Positions 4,545-5,076 of a DNA stretch of 5,076 bases are shown piece by piece. This DNA comes from Acidobacteriaceae bacterium (GTDB lineage Bacteria > Acidobacteriota > Terriglobia > Terriglobales > Acidobacteriaceae): NCBI GenBank assembly GCA_003135315.1, contig PLBD01000143.1:1-5076 (forward strand). The letters run 5' to 3'. Within the stretch, counting starts at the first letter, position 1, and every line of letters begins with the position of its first letter. The translations under genes were made by a program, and so were the position numbers. The notes under the pieces were generated by a model. That model had not been told where the DNA came from. It worked only from the letters and a program-made list of their open reading frames with translations, and did not search any database.

Positions 4545-5076
4545 ATGGACTTCCTGCTCGAGATCGGAACTGAAGAGATTCCCGCCCGCATGATCGACAG
4601 CGCGCGCGCAGAACTGGCGCGCCGTGTCGGCGACCTGTTGCAGCGCGAGCGGCTGGCTGATAGTGCGTCAGTTGAGTCGTACTCCACTCCGCGCCGCCTG
4701 GCCGTGCTGGCTTCCGGCGTTGCTCCCGCCCAGCCCGACGTCAGCGAGAAGCTGACCGGGCCGTCGCTCAAGGTCGCCTACAAGGATGGAGCGCCGACTC
4801 CGGCCGCCGAGGCGTTCGCCCGCAAGGTCAACGTGTCCGTCGACGCGCTGGAGAAGATCACGACGCCCAAGGGTGAATACCTCGCCGCGACGGTGCTGAA
4901 AAAAGGCCGCCCCGCAGCGGAGATCTTTGCCGAATCGTTGCCCAAGGAGATCGCCGGAATCTACTGGGCCAAGAGCATGTACTGGCGCGGCAAGTCGGCG
5001 GAGCGGTTCGTGCGTCCGGTGCGCTGGCTCGTGACGCTGCTCGATGGGGAAGTGGTGCCGCTGGAGTTTGCCGGCA
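4545..5076 (+). CDS. glyS: Glycyl-tRNA synthetase beta subunit, N-terminal part
   Basis: The 5' 532 bases of the gene (177 complete codons); the rest of an expected protein of about 690 residues lies beyond the window. Together with the alpha subunit (GlyQ) it forms the bacterial alpha2-beta2 enzyme that charges tRNA-Gly; the beta subunit mainly recognises and binds the tRNA. Seen: the start MDFLLEIGTEEIPARM, which matches the family's (L)LxELGTEELP opening, then STPRRLAVL, SEKLTGPSLK, the AFARK segment, the GEYLAATV block and FVRPVRWLVTLLDGE, all in the family order. The ATG at 4545 is fixed by this opening. No Shine-Dalgarno precedes it; the upstream 35 bases are a heptamer repeat run. glyQ, commonly the adjacent upstream gene, is not found before it in this window, so in this genome it lies elsewhere or downstream. 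No T-box-like leader was recognised. Confidence 0.96.
   Translation, partial: MDFLLEIGTEEIPARMIDSARAELARRVGDLLQRERLADSASVESYSTPRRLAVLASGVAPAQPDVSEKLTGPSLKVAYKDGAPTPAAEAFARKVNVSVDALEKITTPKGEYLAATVLKKGRPAAEIFAESLPKEIAGIYWAKSMYWRGKSAERFVRPVRWLVTLLDGEVVPLEFAG

Overview
The window is a GC-rich stretch (about 60% by eye) of a bacterial chromosome, with all genes on the + strand. The best guess for the source is an Acidobacteriota (soil Acidobacteriia-type) genome. That rests on the style of the small conserved proteins, the class I methyltransferase with a YGDIDFD...VDTTW N-terminus, and the degenerate heptamer runs between genes. It is a judgement from memory, not the result of a search.

Layout. 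Positions 2-424 hold the 3' end of a membrane fatty acid desaturase (HNNHH box), followed by a good intrinsic terminator at 451-479. Positions 521-2386 encode a 621-residue multi-pass membrane protein with C-terminal TPR repeats, related to the TMTC/DUF1736 type of GT-C glycosyltransferase. It overlaps by 4 bases (GTGA) with a class I SAM-dependent methyltransferase (2383-3129), so the two are very likely co-transcribed and translationally coupled. Next come a 62-residue helical protein of unknown function (3199-3387), a DUF2277-family protein (3476-3745), a roughly 320-base gap, a small two-helix membrane protein (start probably 4066, end 4407), and the 5' part of glyS, the glycyl-tRNA synthetase beta subunit (4545 to the window edge).

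The genes look like ordinary chromosomal genes rather than a defence island or prophage. The only pair with a strong functional link is the TMTC-like protein and the methyltransferase, possibly a cell-envelope glycosylation/modification pair.

The most unusual material is non-coding. Degenerate 7-base tandem runs (AACTAGC/CTGGCAA on one strand, GCTAGTT/GCTAATT in the opposite sense) occur in three intergenic gaps. They abut the start codon of the DUF2277 gene, sit just upstream of glyS, and are inverted on the two sides of the DUF2277 gene. A compact element of about 119 bases (3769-3887) has two strong hairpins inside imperfect terminal inverted repeats. It looks like a MITE- or REP-like dispersed repeat. 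No CRISPR array, tRNA, rRNA or complete insertion sequence was seen.
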